DNA from: Mycolicibacterium porcinum
Lineage (GTDB): Bacteria; Actinomycetota; Actinomycetes; Mycobacteriales; Mycobacteriaceae
Direction: 5' to 3'
Assembly: GCA_001942045.1 (NCBI GenBank)
Contig: MSTD01000040.1
Coordinates: 1-58,254 of the forward strand
DNA: 58,254 nucleotides
How positions within the stretch are numbered: position 1 is the first letter of the stretch; each line of letters starts with the position of its first letter. The notes beneath the pieces are model-generated. The model saw only the letters and a program-made list of their open reading frames with translations. It had not been told where the DNA came from and did no database searches. Below, in pieces: positions 34,546-42,876 of this stretch. The translations under genes and the position numbers were made by a program.

Positions 34546-35639
34546 CGGGTGTCTCCTTCGCGTGCCGCGCTGTCGAGTTCGGCTTCGAGTTCTTCGACGG
34601 TGGGAAGAGCTGTTTCGAGCTCGGCGGGCAGGCTCGCGGTGATGGCCGTTTTCCATTCCGCGACGCCGATGGGCGCGGTGTATCCGCGCAGCGCGTACTC
34701 GGCGACGACGTTGTTCTTCGTCTTGCACAGGACCAGCCCGATGGTGTGCTTGTCGTCGGGGTGACGGAGCAGGTCATCGACGGCGGCCATATACATGCCG
34801 AGTTGCCCGAGGTAGCTGGGGTCGAAATCGCCGACCTTGAGTTCGATCACCACGTAGCAGCGCAGTCTCAGGTGGTAGAACAGCAGGTCGGCGTAGAAGT
34901 CAGCGTCGCCGATTTCCAAGTGGACTTGGCGCCCGACGAAGGCAAACCCCTGCCCCAGTTCCAGCAGGAACTTCTCGACGTGGGCGGTCAGCGCGCTTTC
35001 CAGGTCGTGCTCGCGGCGAATGTCGGAGATGCCGACGAAGTCGAACAGGTAGGGGTCGCGGGTAGCTTGCTGGGCGAGGTCGGAGTCTGCCGGGGGCAGG
35101 GTGCGGGCGAAGTTGGTGACGGCCTGGCCGGCCCGCCGGTAGAGCTGGGTGTCGATGTGGTGGACCAGTACATCGCGGCTCCAGCCCTGCTCGACGGCCG
35201 CTTGTGCGTACCATAGCCGCAGTTCAGGCGTATCGAGCTTGTCCAGCAATACCATGTGCTGACGCCACGGCAATTGTGCAGCGCTGCGCTGCACAATTGC
35301 GATGTCCGGCCAGGCCGCGGCGAAAGCCCGCATGTACTTGAGGTTGCGCGGCGAAAATCCCTTGGCGTCGGGGAAACGGTCCCGCAGGTCAGCTGACAGT
35401 CTGTCGATGACGCGGGCGCCCCAGCCTTCGGCGTCCTGTCGGGCCAGGATTTCGTTCCCGACGGCCCAGTAGGTCCTCACCAGCTCCTGGTTGGCTGCTG
35501 CGACGGCGCGCTGCCGTCCGCCCTGGACATGGTCTGCGACGGCGTCGAGCAGCTCGGGATACCAGCTGGGCGCAACGGGCTTTCCCGCAGTCGCCGGAAT
35601 GCGAACTCGATCGCCACCATGGCCCTCGTCTACATTCAC
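34542..35639 (-). CDS. DUF1016/YhcG-type PD-(D/E)xK nuclease-like protein
   Basis: 365-aa protein with an N-terminal helical DUF1016 domain (QELVRTYWAVGNEI, KGFSPRNLKYMRAFAAAWP, WRQHMVLLDKL) and a C-terminal nuclease-fold domain with D..ExK: DADFYADLLFYHLR then YVVIELKVGDFDPSYLGQL near residue 266. YhcG family proteins are linked with restriction and mobile-element loci; biochemical roles are unsettled. Here it stands between hsdS and hsdR and is coupled to hsdR by ATGA overlap. GTG start at 35639 with GGGGAA upstream. A 133-bp gap with a strong stem-loop separates it from hsdS, so the restriction half may be independently controlled. Confidence 0.88.
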   Translation of the reverse strand: MNVDEGHGGDRVRIPATAGKPVAPSWYPELLDAVADHVQGGRQRAVAAANQELVRTYWAVGNEILARQDAEGWGARVIDRLSADLRDRFPDAKGFSPRNLKYMRAFAAAWPDIAIVQRSAAQLPWRQHMVLLDKLDTPELRLWYAQAAVEQGWSRDVLVHHIDTQLYRRAGQAVTNFARTLPPADSDLAQQATRDPYLFDFVGISDIRREHDLESALTAHVEKFLLELGQGFAFVGRQVHLEIGDADFYADLLFYHLRLRCYVVIELKVGDFDPSYLGQLGMYMAAVDDLLRHPDDKHTIGLVLCKTKNNVVAEYALRGYTAPIGVAEWKTAITASLPAELETALPTVEELEAELDSAAREGDTR

Positions 35640-35721
35640 GCTGTTCCCCCATCCATGGACGGCGATGGTCTAGCCGCGATAAGACAAGAGCCCCAATGCG
35701 CCACCCCCGGACTCCAACTTT

Positions 35722-35763
35722 GACACAGCTCTGACAGGTCTTCGCCAGTGTCAGAGATGTGTC
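35722..35763 (-). terminator. Stem-loop between hsdS and the DUF1016-hsdR pair
   Basis: Inverted repeat GACACAGCTCTGACA (35722-35736) and TGTCAGAGATGTGTC (35749-35763), 15 bases with a single mismatch and a 12-base loop. It starts 9 bp after the hsdS stop. No T-run follows, so it may be a weak terminator, an mRNA processing/attenuation site or a protein-binding operator controlling hsdR relative to hsdMS. Confidence 0.55.
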
Positions 35764-35772
35764 CGAGTTCCA

Positions 35773-36984
35773 TCACAACGCCTCCGCCACCAGATTCTCA
35801 GCGTCCTTAACCGGCAGCTTGCCGGACATCAGGAGAGGAAGGAGTTCGTCGCGGATACGAGCAACCGTCGCCGATTCGCTCAGGACCGACTGCTGCAGGG
35901 CGTCGAGCGTGTCGAGCTCCTCACCGAGTTTGCTTTGCGCTCCCCTCGCCGGCACGACGAGGGTCAAGCCGCCGAGCAAGTCTCGGCGCAACTCGGTTTG
36001 CCCTGTACTTCCTTCTGCGAGCGCCTCGATCGCACTCTGCAAACGAACAAGAGCAAACCCAGCGCAGACCGGGTCCACGACAGCATCATCGAATCGCACG
36101 ATCGTGATGTGCGAGTCGACCGTTGCCTCAGCTGTGTTCGTCCAACGAGCAACTCGACCCAGAGTCCCTGCCCCCGTTGAATTCACCAGAACATCGTTCT
36201 TACGAAGTAGGCGATCCATGCGGGTCGACAGAGGTGTCATCAATCGGGCAGGCGTTAACGACACCCGCTGATCCCGCACGCACTTCTGGTTCAGAACAGT
36301 CATGCCATCACGCTCGACATACTTCGGGCTTACGCCTCGACTCAGCAATACGGCAGCATCTGCCACCCGAATCTCAAGGCCGTCGTGTGCAGCGTGGAAG
36401 AATCTCGCATTCGCTAGATCCCGCGCCAAACTCACCACCCGCTCGTTCGCGGCGATCTTGTCGTCGAGGGCACCGAGCACATCTGCAATCGCCCGCTGAT
36501 GGCTGATATCAGGAAGCTCAATTTCCATTGAGCGCTGGTCAGTCAGGCTGACATACGGGGCCATATCAGTCTGTCCCTTGAGTACATCGAGCTGCCTTGC
36601 GAAATCGGCAGAAACCATCACGTAACGAAGAAACCGCTGGTCGACCACGCGAGGATCTAGGGAACGCCAGAAGGTCGTCTGTGGTGAGCAAACGAAATCT
36701 GGCGAACGCGCAGGCGCTACCGCGACGCGGCCCACGGTCCCTTTGTGAGACAGAATCACATCACCGGGTGCACCGATACCTTTCCGGATGCGCTCCCTGG
36801 CTGTCGCATTGATTCGTCCCGCGTTGGCAAAGTCGATCACACCGCTTGACATGTCTGCGGCGCGAATAAAGGGAACTCCGTCCGACACGAACTCGTCAGG
36901 GCGCGGCCGGTACTCACCGTGATTTCCGTCCTCCACCAACAGCACACCATCAGATACCAGGTCTCGCACCTTTTGCCGAGTCAT
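35773..36984 (-). CDS. hsdS: Type I restriction-modification specificity subunit HsdS
   Basis: 403-aa DNA-recognition subunit with two target-recognition domains, each followed by a long conserved helix. TRD1 spans about residues 1-150 (GVPFIRAADMSSGVIDFANA, GDVILSHKGTVGRVAVAP), followed by the spacer helix ISHQRAIADVLGALDDKI. TRD2 spans about 190-345 (NDVLVNSTGAGTLGRVARW), followed by a second helix ending IRDELLPLLMSGKLPVKDA. Together they set a bipartite methylation site that cannot be predicted by eye. ATG at 36984 overlaps the hsdM stop (ATGA). Codon usage is less GC-biased than hsdM, as often seen for exchangeable specificity genes. Confidence 0.93.
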   Translation of the reverse strand: MTRQKVRDLVSDGVLLVEDGNHGEYRPRPDEFVSDGVPFIRAADMSSGVIDFANAGRINATARERIRKGIGAPGDVILSHKGTVGRVAVAPARSPDFVCSPQTTFWRSLDPRVVDQRFLRYVMVSADFARQLDVLKGQTDMAPYVSLTDQRSMEIELPDISHQRAIADVLGALDDKIAANERVVSLARDLANARFFHAAHDGLEIRVADAAVLLSRGVSPKYVERDGMTVLNQKCVRDQRVSLTPARLMTPLSTRMDRLLRKNDVLVNSTGAGTLGRVARWTNTAEATVDSHITIVRFDDAVVDPVCAGFALVRLQSAIEALAEGSTGQTELRRDLLGGLTLVVPARGAQSKLGEELDTLDALQQSVLSESATVARIRDELLPLLMSGKLPVKDAENLVAEAL

Positions 36985-38603
36985 GCCAGTCGCTCCAACT
37001 GCTTCCGCACAACCTTCTCCAGCCGCGCCGACTCATCGAACGCTTCCAGAAGCTCCTTATTCAACCGCGCAATCTTCTCGTCAAGCGGCTCACCGTCATC
37101 CTCGACCTCGGCCGCACCTACATACCGCCCAGGGGTCAGCGTGTAATCAGCAGCTTTTATCTCCGCCAGCGTCGCCGACTTGCAGAATCCCGGAACATCC
37201 TCGTAGGTAACCTTTTTCGCTGCGGCCGACTTCGATCCGCGCCAGGCGTGATAGGTATCGCCAATCCGCACGATGTCCTCGTTGGAAAGTGCACGCTCGG
37301 CGCGGTCCACCATGTAGCCCAGCTCGCGGGCATCGATGAACAGCACCTGCCCGGCCCGGTCGATGGAACCCTGTTTGCCCGCAGACTTGTCCTTAGCGAA
37401 GAACCACAAACACACCGGAATGCCGGTACTGCGGAACAGCTGGGTCGGCAGCGCGATCATGCACGACACCAGATCGGCCTCGACGATCTGCGCGCGAATA
37501 TCGCCTTCCCCGTTGGAATTCGATGACATCGAGCCGTTGGCCATCACCACACCGGCTTTGCCACCCGGCTTGAGCTTGGACAGGATGTGCTGAATCCAGG
37601 CGTAGTTGGCGTTGTTGGCCGGCGGTACGCCGAACCGCCAGCGCGGGTCTTCCTCGTTGCGAGACCAGTCCTTGATGTTGAACGGCGGATTGGCCATCAC
37701 ATAGTCCATCTGGACATCGGCGTGCTGGTCGCGGGCGAACGTGTCCCCCCACCGCGCGCCCAGGCCCTTGTTGTCGATGCCGTGGATGGCAAGGTTCATC
37801 TTGGCCATCCGCCAGGTTTCTTCGATGCTCTCCTGGCCATAGATGGCAATGTCTTTCGTGTCGCCGTCGTGTTCGGCGATGAACTTCTCGGTCTGCACGA
37901 ACATGCCGCCCGACCCGCAGCACGGGTCGTACACCCGGCCCTTCGACGGTTCCAGCACCTCGACGATCACCTTGACCACGCTGGGCGGGGTGAAGAACTC
38001 ACCGCCCCGTTTCCCTTCGGCCCGAGCGAAATTGCCGAGGAAATACTCGTAGACCTCACCCATCAGGTCCCGCGCCTTGTGTTCCCCCTGCCGGCTGAAC
38101 CGTGCGCTGTTGAACAGGTCGATCAGCTCACCGAGCCGGCGTTGATCGATGTTGTCCCGGTTGTACAGACGTGGCAGCGTGCCCTGCAGTGTCGGATTGG
38201 CCTTCATCACCGCGTCCATGGCCTCGTCGATCAGCTGGCCGATGTTCTTGGCTACCTCACCGCCGGCGGCCTGCTGCCCTTTGGCGTTCTCCGCCAAGAA
38301 CTTCCAGCGGGCAGCCGATGGCACCACGAACACGTTGTAGCCGTGGTATTCCTCGGGATCGTCGATCAGGTCCGCGATCTGCGACTCGTCCATGCCGTCG
38401 GCCTTGAGTTCGGCCTCGATGGTCTCGCGCCGCTCATCGAACGCATCGGACACATACTTGAGGAACACCAGCCCCAGGATCACGTCCTTGTACTGGCTGG
38501 CCGACAGCGAGCCGCGCAGTTTGTCGGCGGCCTTCCAGAGCGTGTCTTTGAGCTCCTTCATGGTTGACGGCGCCTGCGGCTCTTGTTTCTTACGGGGAGG
38601 CAT
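36981..38603 (-). CDS. hsdM: Type I restriction-modification methyltransferase HsdM
   Basis: 540-aa N6-adenine methyltransferase. SAM-binding motif I is VYDPCCGSGGMFVQ (about residue 226) and catalytic motif IV is VMANPPFNIKDW (~304). The N-terminal helical HsdM_N domain contains LKDTLWKAADKLRGSLSASQ. The start at 38603 (MPPRKKQEP) has AGGAAGGG upstream; the first in-frame internal ATG is 14 codons later. The gene follows the HTH/methylase-like gene by 13 bp and overlaps hsdS by four bases. All motifs appear intact, so the host genome should be methylated at the HsdS-defined site. Confidence 0.95.
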   Translation of the reverse strand: MPPRKKQEPQAPSTMKELKDTLWKAADKLRGSLSASQYKDVILGLVFLKYVSDAFDERRETIEAELKADGMDESQIADLIDDPEEYHGYNVFVVPSAARWKFLAENAKGQQAAGGEVAKNIGQLIDEAMDAVMKANPTLQGTLPRLYNRDNIDQRRLGELIDLFNSARFSRQGEHKARDLMGEVYEYFLGNFARAEGKRGGEFFTPPSVVKVIVEVLEPSKGRVYDPCCGSGGMFVQTEKFIAEHDGDTKDIAIYGQESIEETWRMAKMNLAIHGIDNKGLGARWGDTFARDQHADVQMDYVMANPPFNIKDWSRNEEDPRWRFGVPPANNANYAWIQHILSKLKPGGKAGVVMANGSMSSNSNGEGDIRAQIVEADLVSCMIALPTQLFRSTGIPVCLWFFAKDKSAGKQGSIDRAGQVLFIDARELGYMVDRAERALSNEDIVRIGDTYHAWRGSKSAAAKKVTYEDVPGFCKSATLAEIKAADYTLTPGRYVGAAEVEDDGEPLDEKIARLNKELLEAFDESARLEKVVRKQLERLA

Positions 38604-38616
38604 CGGTGTGCCCTTC

Positions 38617-40488
38617 CTATCTCCGGGCCGCGGCGATGCCGGGCGTGGTGGGTGGCGCGTCGAGAGTCAGGGCGCCGGCGGCAACCCCGTCAATCAACGC
38701 CGATTTCAGATCGAGTGCGGCTTGAACGCGGCGGCGTGCTTGATGTTCGTAGTCAAGGGCGCGCTGCAATGCCGACTCCAGGAGGGAAGTTTCGTCACGG
38801 CCCAGGACCGGCACGCTCCAGGTTTTCCATTCGCTTCCGGCCGAGGCCCGTTCGTTGATGATGGTGGCCAACACCAGGGGGCCGACTTCGGCGGATTCAG
38901 CCAACCGGAGGATCCGCGCCGGGGAGGCGACCATGGCTCCCCCCACCGCATCAACCCACGCGCGCGGCCGCGGTTTCTCGACAAAGATCACGTCGCCGGG
39001 TTCGGTCCGCACCGCGTGCGGATACTTCCGAGCGGCGTCGAACGGATCCAGGGCAATGGGACCTACCAGCTCCTCCGGCAGTACTCGGACCGTGCCCTCC
39101 GGAGAGCCGTCAGCCGGGTCGATACGACGCCCCCTCCGAACAGTAAGTCGCTTGTGCGCGTGCAACTCCCCCAGTGAGCGGTGTTGCAGCTGGATATTGC
39201 TTTGCGCTGGCTCCACCAAAACATCGAGCGGAGCCAGCGGTGTCGTCGTCACCAACGTGGCGCGATGAACCGCGTCAACATGGGTGGCCGTGTCGGCACC
39301 GCCCAGCCGCACGGCACGCACACCCCGGGGAACCACCGGCCCACCAGCACGCATCTTCGATGACGCCATGCGCCGGGCGTAGCGAAACGCCCGGTTCTCG
39401 CTCTGCGCCAAGGCACCCGCGATATCCGCCGCCAAGTCGGTCAACTCGATCTCATCGACGGCCCCCAGATCGGCGACCCAGGGCATCTCGGCGTTCGCCC
39501 CACCAAGGCACACCCACACCGCAAGGGCCTGGCGGTGGGCCTCACGCCACAGCCCCCGCGGTAGCCGGAGCGCCGCGACCAGGTTGTCGACCCGCAAGGC
39601 GTCGGCGCGGCGCCGCTGCAAGGTGCCGGCGAGTTCATCAGCCAGCGTGGCGGCGGGCCCAACCAGCACCGCCACATCTCCGGTCTCGAGCCCGAGTACC
39701 ACCTCGTCCACCTGGTCGAGCGTTTCCACTGCACCCAAGCCGACCAATGACATCGCTGAAACACGTTTTCCCACAGTCGTTTCACGCACATCGATGCCGC
39801 GGATCAACGCACGACGACGCAAGGCGCGGTCGGAGGTCATGATGGCGGCGTCGCACGCCTCGGCCACATCGAGCGCGGTGACCGACCCCTCGGCACGTAG
39901 CACCACCCGGTCCTGTTCGAGATGAACAGTGGCGGCCTCGACAATGCAGCGCAACAAGGCGACGCCCAACGAGGTCAGCTCGCGCAGTCCCAAATCGCGC
40001 TTGAGGCGGCCGGTCTCCACGCGCACCAGCGCATCGCCCGGGCCGAGCGAGGCCTCCACCAGATCATCGACATAGGCCAGTACGGCATCCGAGACTTGCA
40101 GCCCACGAATCTCCGAGGCGATCACGGTGTCGTCGGGGTCGAACTCGTCAGCTGCCCGAACTCGATCAGCTTGCGAAGTGCCCTCAAGGTCGGCCCCGGT
40201 GAGTACGTGCCAGCACAACAGCGTGACCACGTCTTCCAACTGCACACCCTCGGGCACCGCGATCGCCGGCGCGTCATAGCCGTGCTCGGCGTTGTTACCC
40301 CGGCCTGTGCGCGTCAGCCAGTCCACAATCTCGTCCTGGTCGAACCGCGCGACCCCGTCCACCGTTTCCACCGGTTCGGGAAACGGAAGCGACACGCCAC
40401 GGACTATGGGCCGCTTTCGCCACATGCTCACCACCGGTCGGCGTACCTTGGCAAGGTCGGCCACGTCCTGCAACGTCAGGGTGCTCAC
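38617..40488 (-). CDS. HTH protein resembling a catalytically dead N6 DNA methylase
   Basis: 623-aa protein leading the hsdMS operon. It begins with a MerR/winged-type HTH (STLTLQDVADLAKVRRPVVS then MWRKRP). The remainder matches, by eye, the layout of actinobacterial N6-methylase-like proteins: LTSLGVALLRCIVEAA, a late ADALRVDNLVAALRLPRGLW and HRQALAVWVCLGG. The SAM-binding DPxCGSG and catalytic NPPY motifs are missing (ALDVAEACDAAIMTSDRALR stands where a motif I would be expected). A second part with VRRGRRIDPADGSPEGTV and FDAARKYPHAVRTEPGDVIF could be a TRD-like domain. A GTG with a perfect AAGGAGG (spacing four) defines the start. Possible roles are regulator or specificity factor. Confidence 0.72.
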   Translation of the reverse strand: MSTLTLQDVADLAKVRRPVVSMWRKRPIVRGVSLPFPEPVETVDGVARFDQDEIVDWLTRTGRGNNAEHGYDAPAIAVPEGVQLEDVVTLLCWHVLTGADLEGTSQADRVRAADEFDPDDTVIASEIRGLQVSDAVLAYVDDLVEASLGPGDALVRVETGRLKRDLGLRELTSLGVALLRCIVEAATVHLEQDRVVLRAEGSVTALDVAEACDAAIMTSDRALRRRALIRGIDVRETTVGKRVSAMSLVGLGAVETLDQVDEVVLGLETGDVAVLVGPAATLADELAGTLQRRRADALRVDNLVAALRLPRGLWREAHRQALAVWVCLGGANAEMPWVADLGAVDEIELTDLAADIAGALAQSENRAFRYARRMASSKMRAGGPVVPRGVRAVRLGGADTATHVDAVHRATLVTTTPLAPLDVLVEPAQSNIQLQHRSLGELHAHKRLTVRRGRRIDPADGSPEGTVRVLPEELVGPIALDPFDAARKYPHAVRTEPGDVIFVEKPRPRAWVDAVGGAMVASPARILRLAESAEVGPLVLATIINERASAGSEWKTWSVPVLGRDETSLLESALQRALDYEHQARRRVQAALDLKSALIDGVAAGALTLDAPPTTPGIAAARR

Positions 40489-40552
40489 GGGCCTCCTTCC
40501 ACGGGTTCTCCCCAAACGTAAACCCGGGCGCGTTCTGCAGCAACATGTTTTT

Positions 40553-40572
40553 CTGATAAGCCCCCTTATCAG
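40553..40572. promoter_or_regulatory. Palindrome in the divergent promoter region of the restriction island
   Basis: Perfect inverted repeat CTGATAAG - CCCC - CTTATCAG in the 174-bp gap between the HTH/methylase-like gene and the coiled-coil gene. A TACTAT at 40587-40592 could be a -10 for the plus-strand gene, whose -35 would then fall on the right arm. A natural operator for the island's HTH protein, or for an unlinked regulator. Confidence 0.55.
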
Positions 40573-40662
40573 TGATTTCAATTGCTTACTATGCCGCTCA
40601 GGATCATTCTGCGTACATACGGCTCCGCATCCCGCGGCAGGCCCCAACGCAGGAGATGAGAC

Positions 40663-42078
40663 ATGACCAACGAAACCCCTCTGGCCTTCTTCACCGACGA
40701 CCTCACCGCAGTCGAAGTCGAACGACTCACGGTGCGGGACAAGGATGTTGTCCGAGAAGCACAACGCTGGACGTCCGGTGAACGTGGCCCCGTCGTCGAC
40801 GACGACGCCGCGCTCGCCGGCGCCGACCTGAGCGCCTTCGTCACCGAGGCCATCAAGATCGGCTCGCATGCGCTGTCCGCTGTCGGGCAGGCGCAGGACG
40901 CGAAGGCACTGCAGCAGATGCTCAAGGATGTCGGCGACAAGGCAGCGGATTCCACTGCCCAGCTGAAGGAGAGCACACAGCAAGCCACCAAGGCCGCGTC
41001 GGATGCCATGACGAAGGCCGCCAACGACGCCAAGAAGGCGATCGTCGAGGCCGATGCCACCAGCCGCAAGGAGTTCACCCAGGCCGTCGCCGCCGCGAAG
41101 AAGGACGTCGCCGCCGAACTGCAGAAGATCTTCGGCGGCGACAACCCCGAGCTGATGGGCAAACTCCAGCCCATCCTCGACAAGTTCGGCACCACCATCG
41201 ACACCACGTTGAAGGCCGGTACCACTGAGCTCATCACCAAGGCGGCCAAGCAGTTCGACCCGAGCGACCCGACCTCGCCGATGGCCAAGCACACCGCTGA
41301 GCTCGACGCGCAGCAGAAGAGGCTCACCACCCTGATCACCGAGAATCACCAGGTCCTGACTCAGAAGGTTGAGGATTTAACCAACGCGATGAAGATCCAG
41401 GAGGCCAAGGCCAACCTCGCGAAGGTCACGCCGATCAAGGGCGATGCCTTCGAGAACCAGCTGAACACCGTGCTCGCATCGATCGCGACCGGACTCGGAG
41501 ACGAGTACACCGACACGCGCGCGACGGTCGGTGAGGTCCCGCGGTCGAAGAAGGGTGACGGCGTGCTCACGGTGAACGGCGGCGCGGCCCGTGTCGTCAT
41601 CGAGATGACGGATTCGCCCCGCGATCGGTGGACCGAATACTTCGACGAGGCGGAACGCAACCGTCAAGCCGGTGCTTCGCTCGGCGTGGTCCGCAAGGCC
41701 GAACAGAACGGCGGTCAGTCCATCCGCGTCCTCGGCCCCCGGCGGATCGTGTTCGCTTTCGATCCCGCATCGGACGACCCGGAGCTGGTGCGCACCGTGG
41801 TGATGCTGTTGCGCACCAGCGCGCTCGCAGCAGCCTCGCGCACCGGGTCCCACCAGATCGCCACCGCCGAAGAGAAGGTCTCCGAGGCGCTGGACCAGCT
41901 GACCAAGCTCGACGAGGTGAAGAAGGCAGCCGGCTCGATCCAGAAGAACGCGACGAAGATCGAAAGCAGCTGCACGGTGATCAATTCCGGTATCCACCGC
42001 CTACTCTCCGACGCCCTGGCTGCCCTCGCTGACGCCTCGGCTGAGTCCCCGGACAGCCCGCCGGCCGTCGCGTCCTGA
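40663..42078 (+). CDS. Coiled-coil protein with degenerate nuclease-like C-terminal domain
   Basis: 471-aa protein divergent from the hsd operon. Residues 50-250 are Ala/Lys/Gln-rich helix, probably coiled coil (KKAIVEADATSRKEFTQAVA). The C-terminal domain begins KGDAFENQLNTVLASIATGL (~258), then GDEYTDTRATVG, KKGDGVLTV (Asp299) and ARVVIEMTDS (Glu314), the order of a PD-(D/E)xK core, but the catalytic lysine position is Thr316 instead of Lys. The architecture recalls RmuC-like nucleases. Location beside Type I restriction genes suggests a defence effector or accessory factor; this is inference. A GGAG-containing ribosome site precedes the ATG. Confidence 0.78.
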   Translation: MTNETPLAFFTDDLTAVEVERLTVRDKDVVREAQRWTSGERGPVVDDDAALAGADLSAFVTEAIKIGSHALSAVGQAQDAKALQQMLKDVGDKAADSTAQLKESTQQATKAASDAMTKAANDAKKAIVEADATSRKEFTQAVAAAKKDVAAELQKIFGGDNPELMGKLQPILDKFGTTIDTTLKAGTTELITKAAKQFDPSDPTSPMAKHTAELDAQQKRLTTLITENHQVLTQKVEDLTNAMKIQEAKANLAKVTPIKGDAFENQLNTVLASIATGLGDEYTDTRATVGEVPRSKKGDGVLTVNGGAARVVIEMTDSPRDRWTEYFDEAERNRQAGASLGVVRKAEQNGGQSIRVLGPRRIVFAFDPASDDPELVRTVVMLLRTSALAAASRTGSHQIATAEEKVSEALDQLTKLDEVKKAAGSIQKNATKIESSCTVINSGIHRLLSDALAALADASAESPDSPPAVAS

Positions 42079-42196
42079 CCGGACTTGTCGGCCCCTTCCT
42101 CTTTACTGTCCTGTTCCCCGGACGCCGGGCGGCGGGTTCACAGCTTGGACCCTGTCCCGCTACCCGGCCCACCCACCTGAAAAGGAAGGTCTATCG

Positions 42197-42646
42197 ATGC
42201 TACGCAAAAGGAATGCCCTGACCCTGCTGATGCTCGGCGTAGCGCTCACGCTTGCGGGCTGCGTATCACCGGACCGGGTTTCGACGAATCCTGCCGAGAC
42301 ACCGACGTGGGATGCCGGGTTGACGTCGTCCTCGACACCATCGCCGGCCGCATTGCCGCCCACCGCAGCCGATTTCGTGATCGGCGTGGTTGTCACCGAG
42401 CAGAAGTGCTTCGGCTCGGCCGGCTGCATCTATCACTACACGGTCAACCCGCAGTACCTCAGTGCAAAACCGTTGCCGGACAAGACGACCGTGATCTTCA
42501 AGGTCACCGGTGGCGATCAGGATCAGATCGGGAACTTCACCATCGACGGAGACGGCACCGCCACCTTCGACCGCGAGACGGTGATCGACGGCCCCGAGGG
42601 CGCCGACCTGCAAGCCACCGTCACCCAGGTCCTGCCCGGGCGCTGA
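42197..42646 (+). CDS. Small lipoprotein, unknown function
   Basis: 149-aa exported lipoprotein. Signal MLRKRNALTLLMLGVALTLA leads to lipobox TLAGC, cysteine at residue 22. A Ser/Thr/Pro linker follows, then a beta-rich domain of about 100 residues containing VVVTEQKCFGSAGCIYHYTV with a close cysteine pair, and NFTIDGDGTATFDRETV. AAAAGGAAGG ribosome site before ATG. Followed by a strong hairpin (42666-42706), so the transcript probably ends there. Resembles other small mycobacterial secreted proteins of unknown role. Confidence 0.8.
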   Translation: MLRKRNALTLLMLGVALTLAGCVSPDRVSTNPAETPTWDAGLTSSSTPSPAALPPTAADFVIGVVVTEQKCFGSAGCIYHYTVNPQYLSAKPLPDKTTVIFKVTGGDQDQIGNFTIDGDGTATFDRETVIDGPEGADLQATVTQVLPGR

Positions 42647-42665
42647 GACGTGCCCCACCCAGACC

Positions 42666-42706
42666 GACGAATTGGTCGCTGATCGAGGGGCAGCGGCCAA
42701 TTCGTC
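42666..42706 (+). terminator. Stable hairpin after the small lipoprotein gene
   Basis: Outer arms GACGAATTGG and CCAATTCGTC pair perfectly, then a T-G wobble and inner arms CGCTG/CAGCG close a nine-base loop (ATCGAGGGG), giving a 16-pair stem. It begins 20 bp after the lipoprotein stop. There is no U-run, which is usual in mycobacterial intrinsic terminators. Confidence 0.6.
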
Positions 42707-42876
42707 CGCATCAGTCCCCCGATCGGTGGACCCGAAATTCGTCCCGCGGTGGACCGATCCGCCGACAGACACCGGGCATTACGTGCAGGACGCTCGATGC
42801 GACAACACCCTCGACACCCCTGCGGCGAAATGTATCTCCGCAATTTCGAATGGAAGTGATCATGAGAGGAGCCACC

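Noticed and set aside
33589..34764. 391-codon plus-strand frame opposite hsdR
   Set aside because: Antisense shadow; the minus strand encodes the nuclease and Walker A motifs of HsdR over the same bases.
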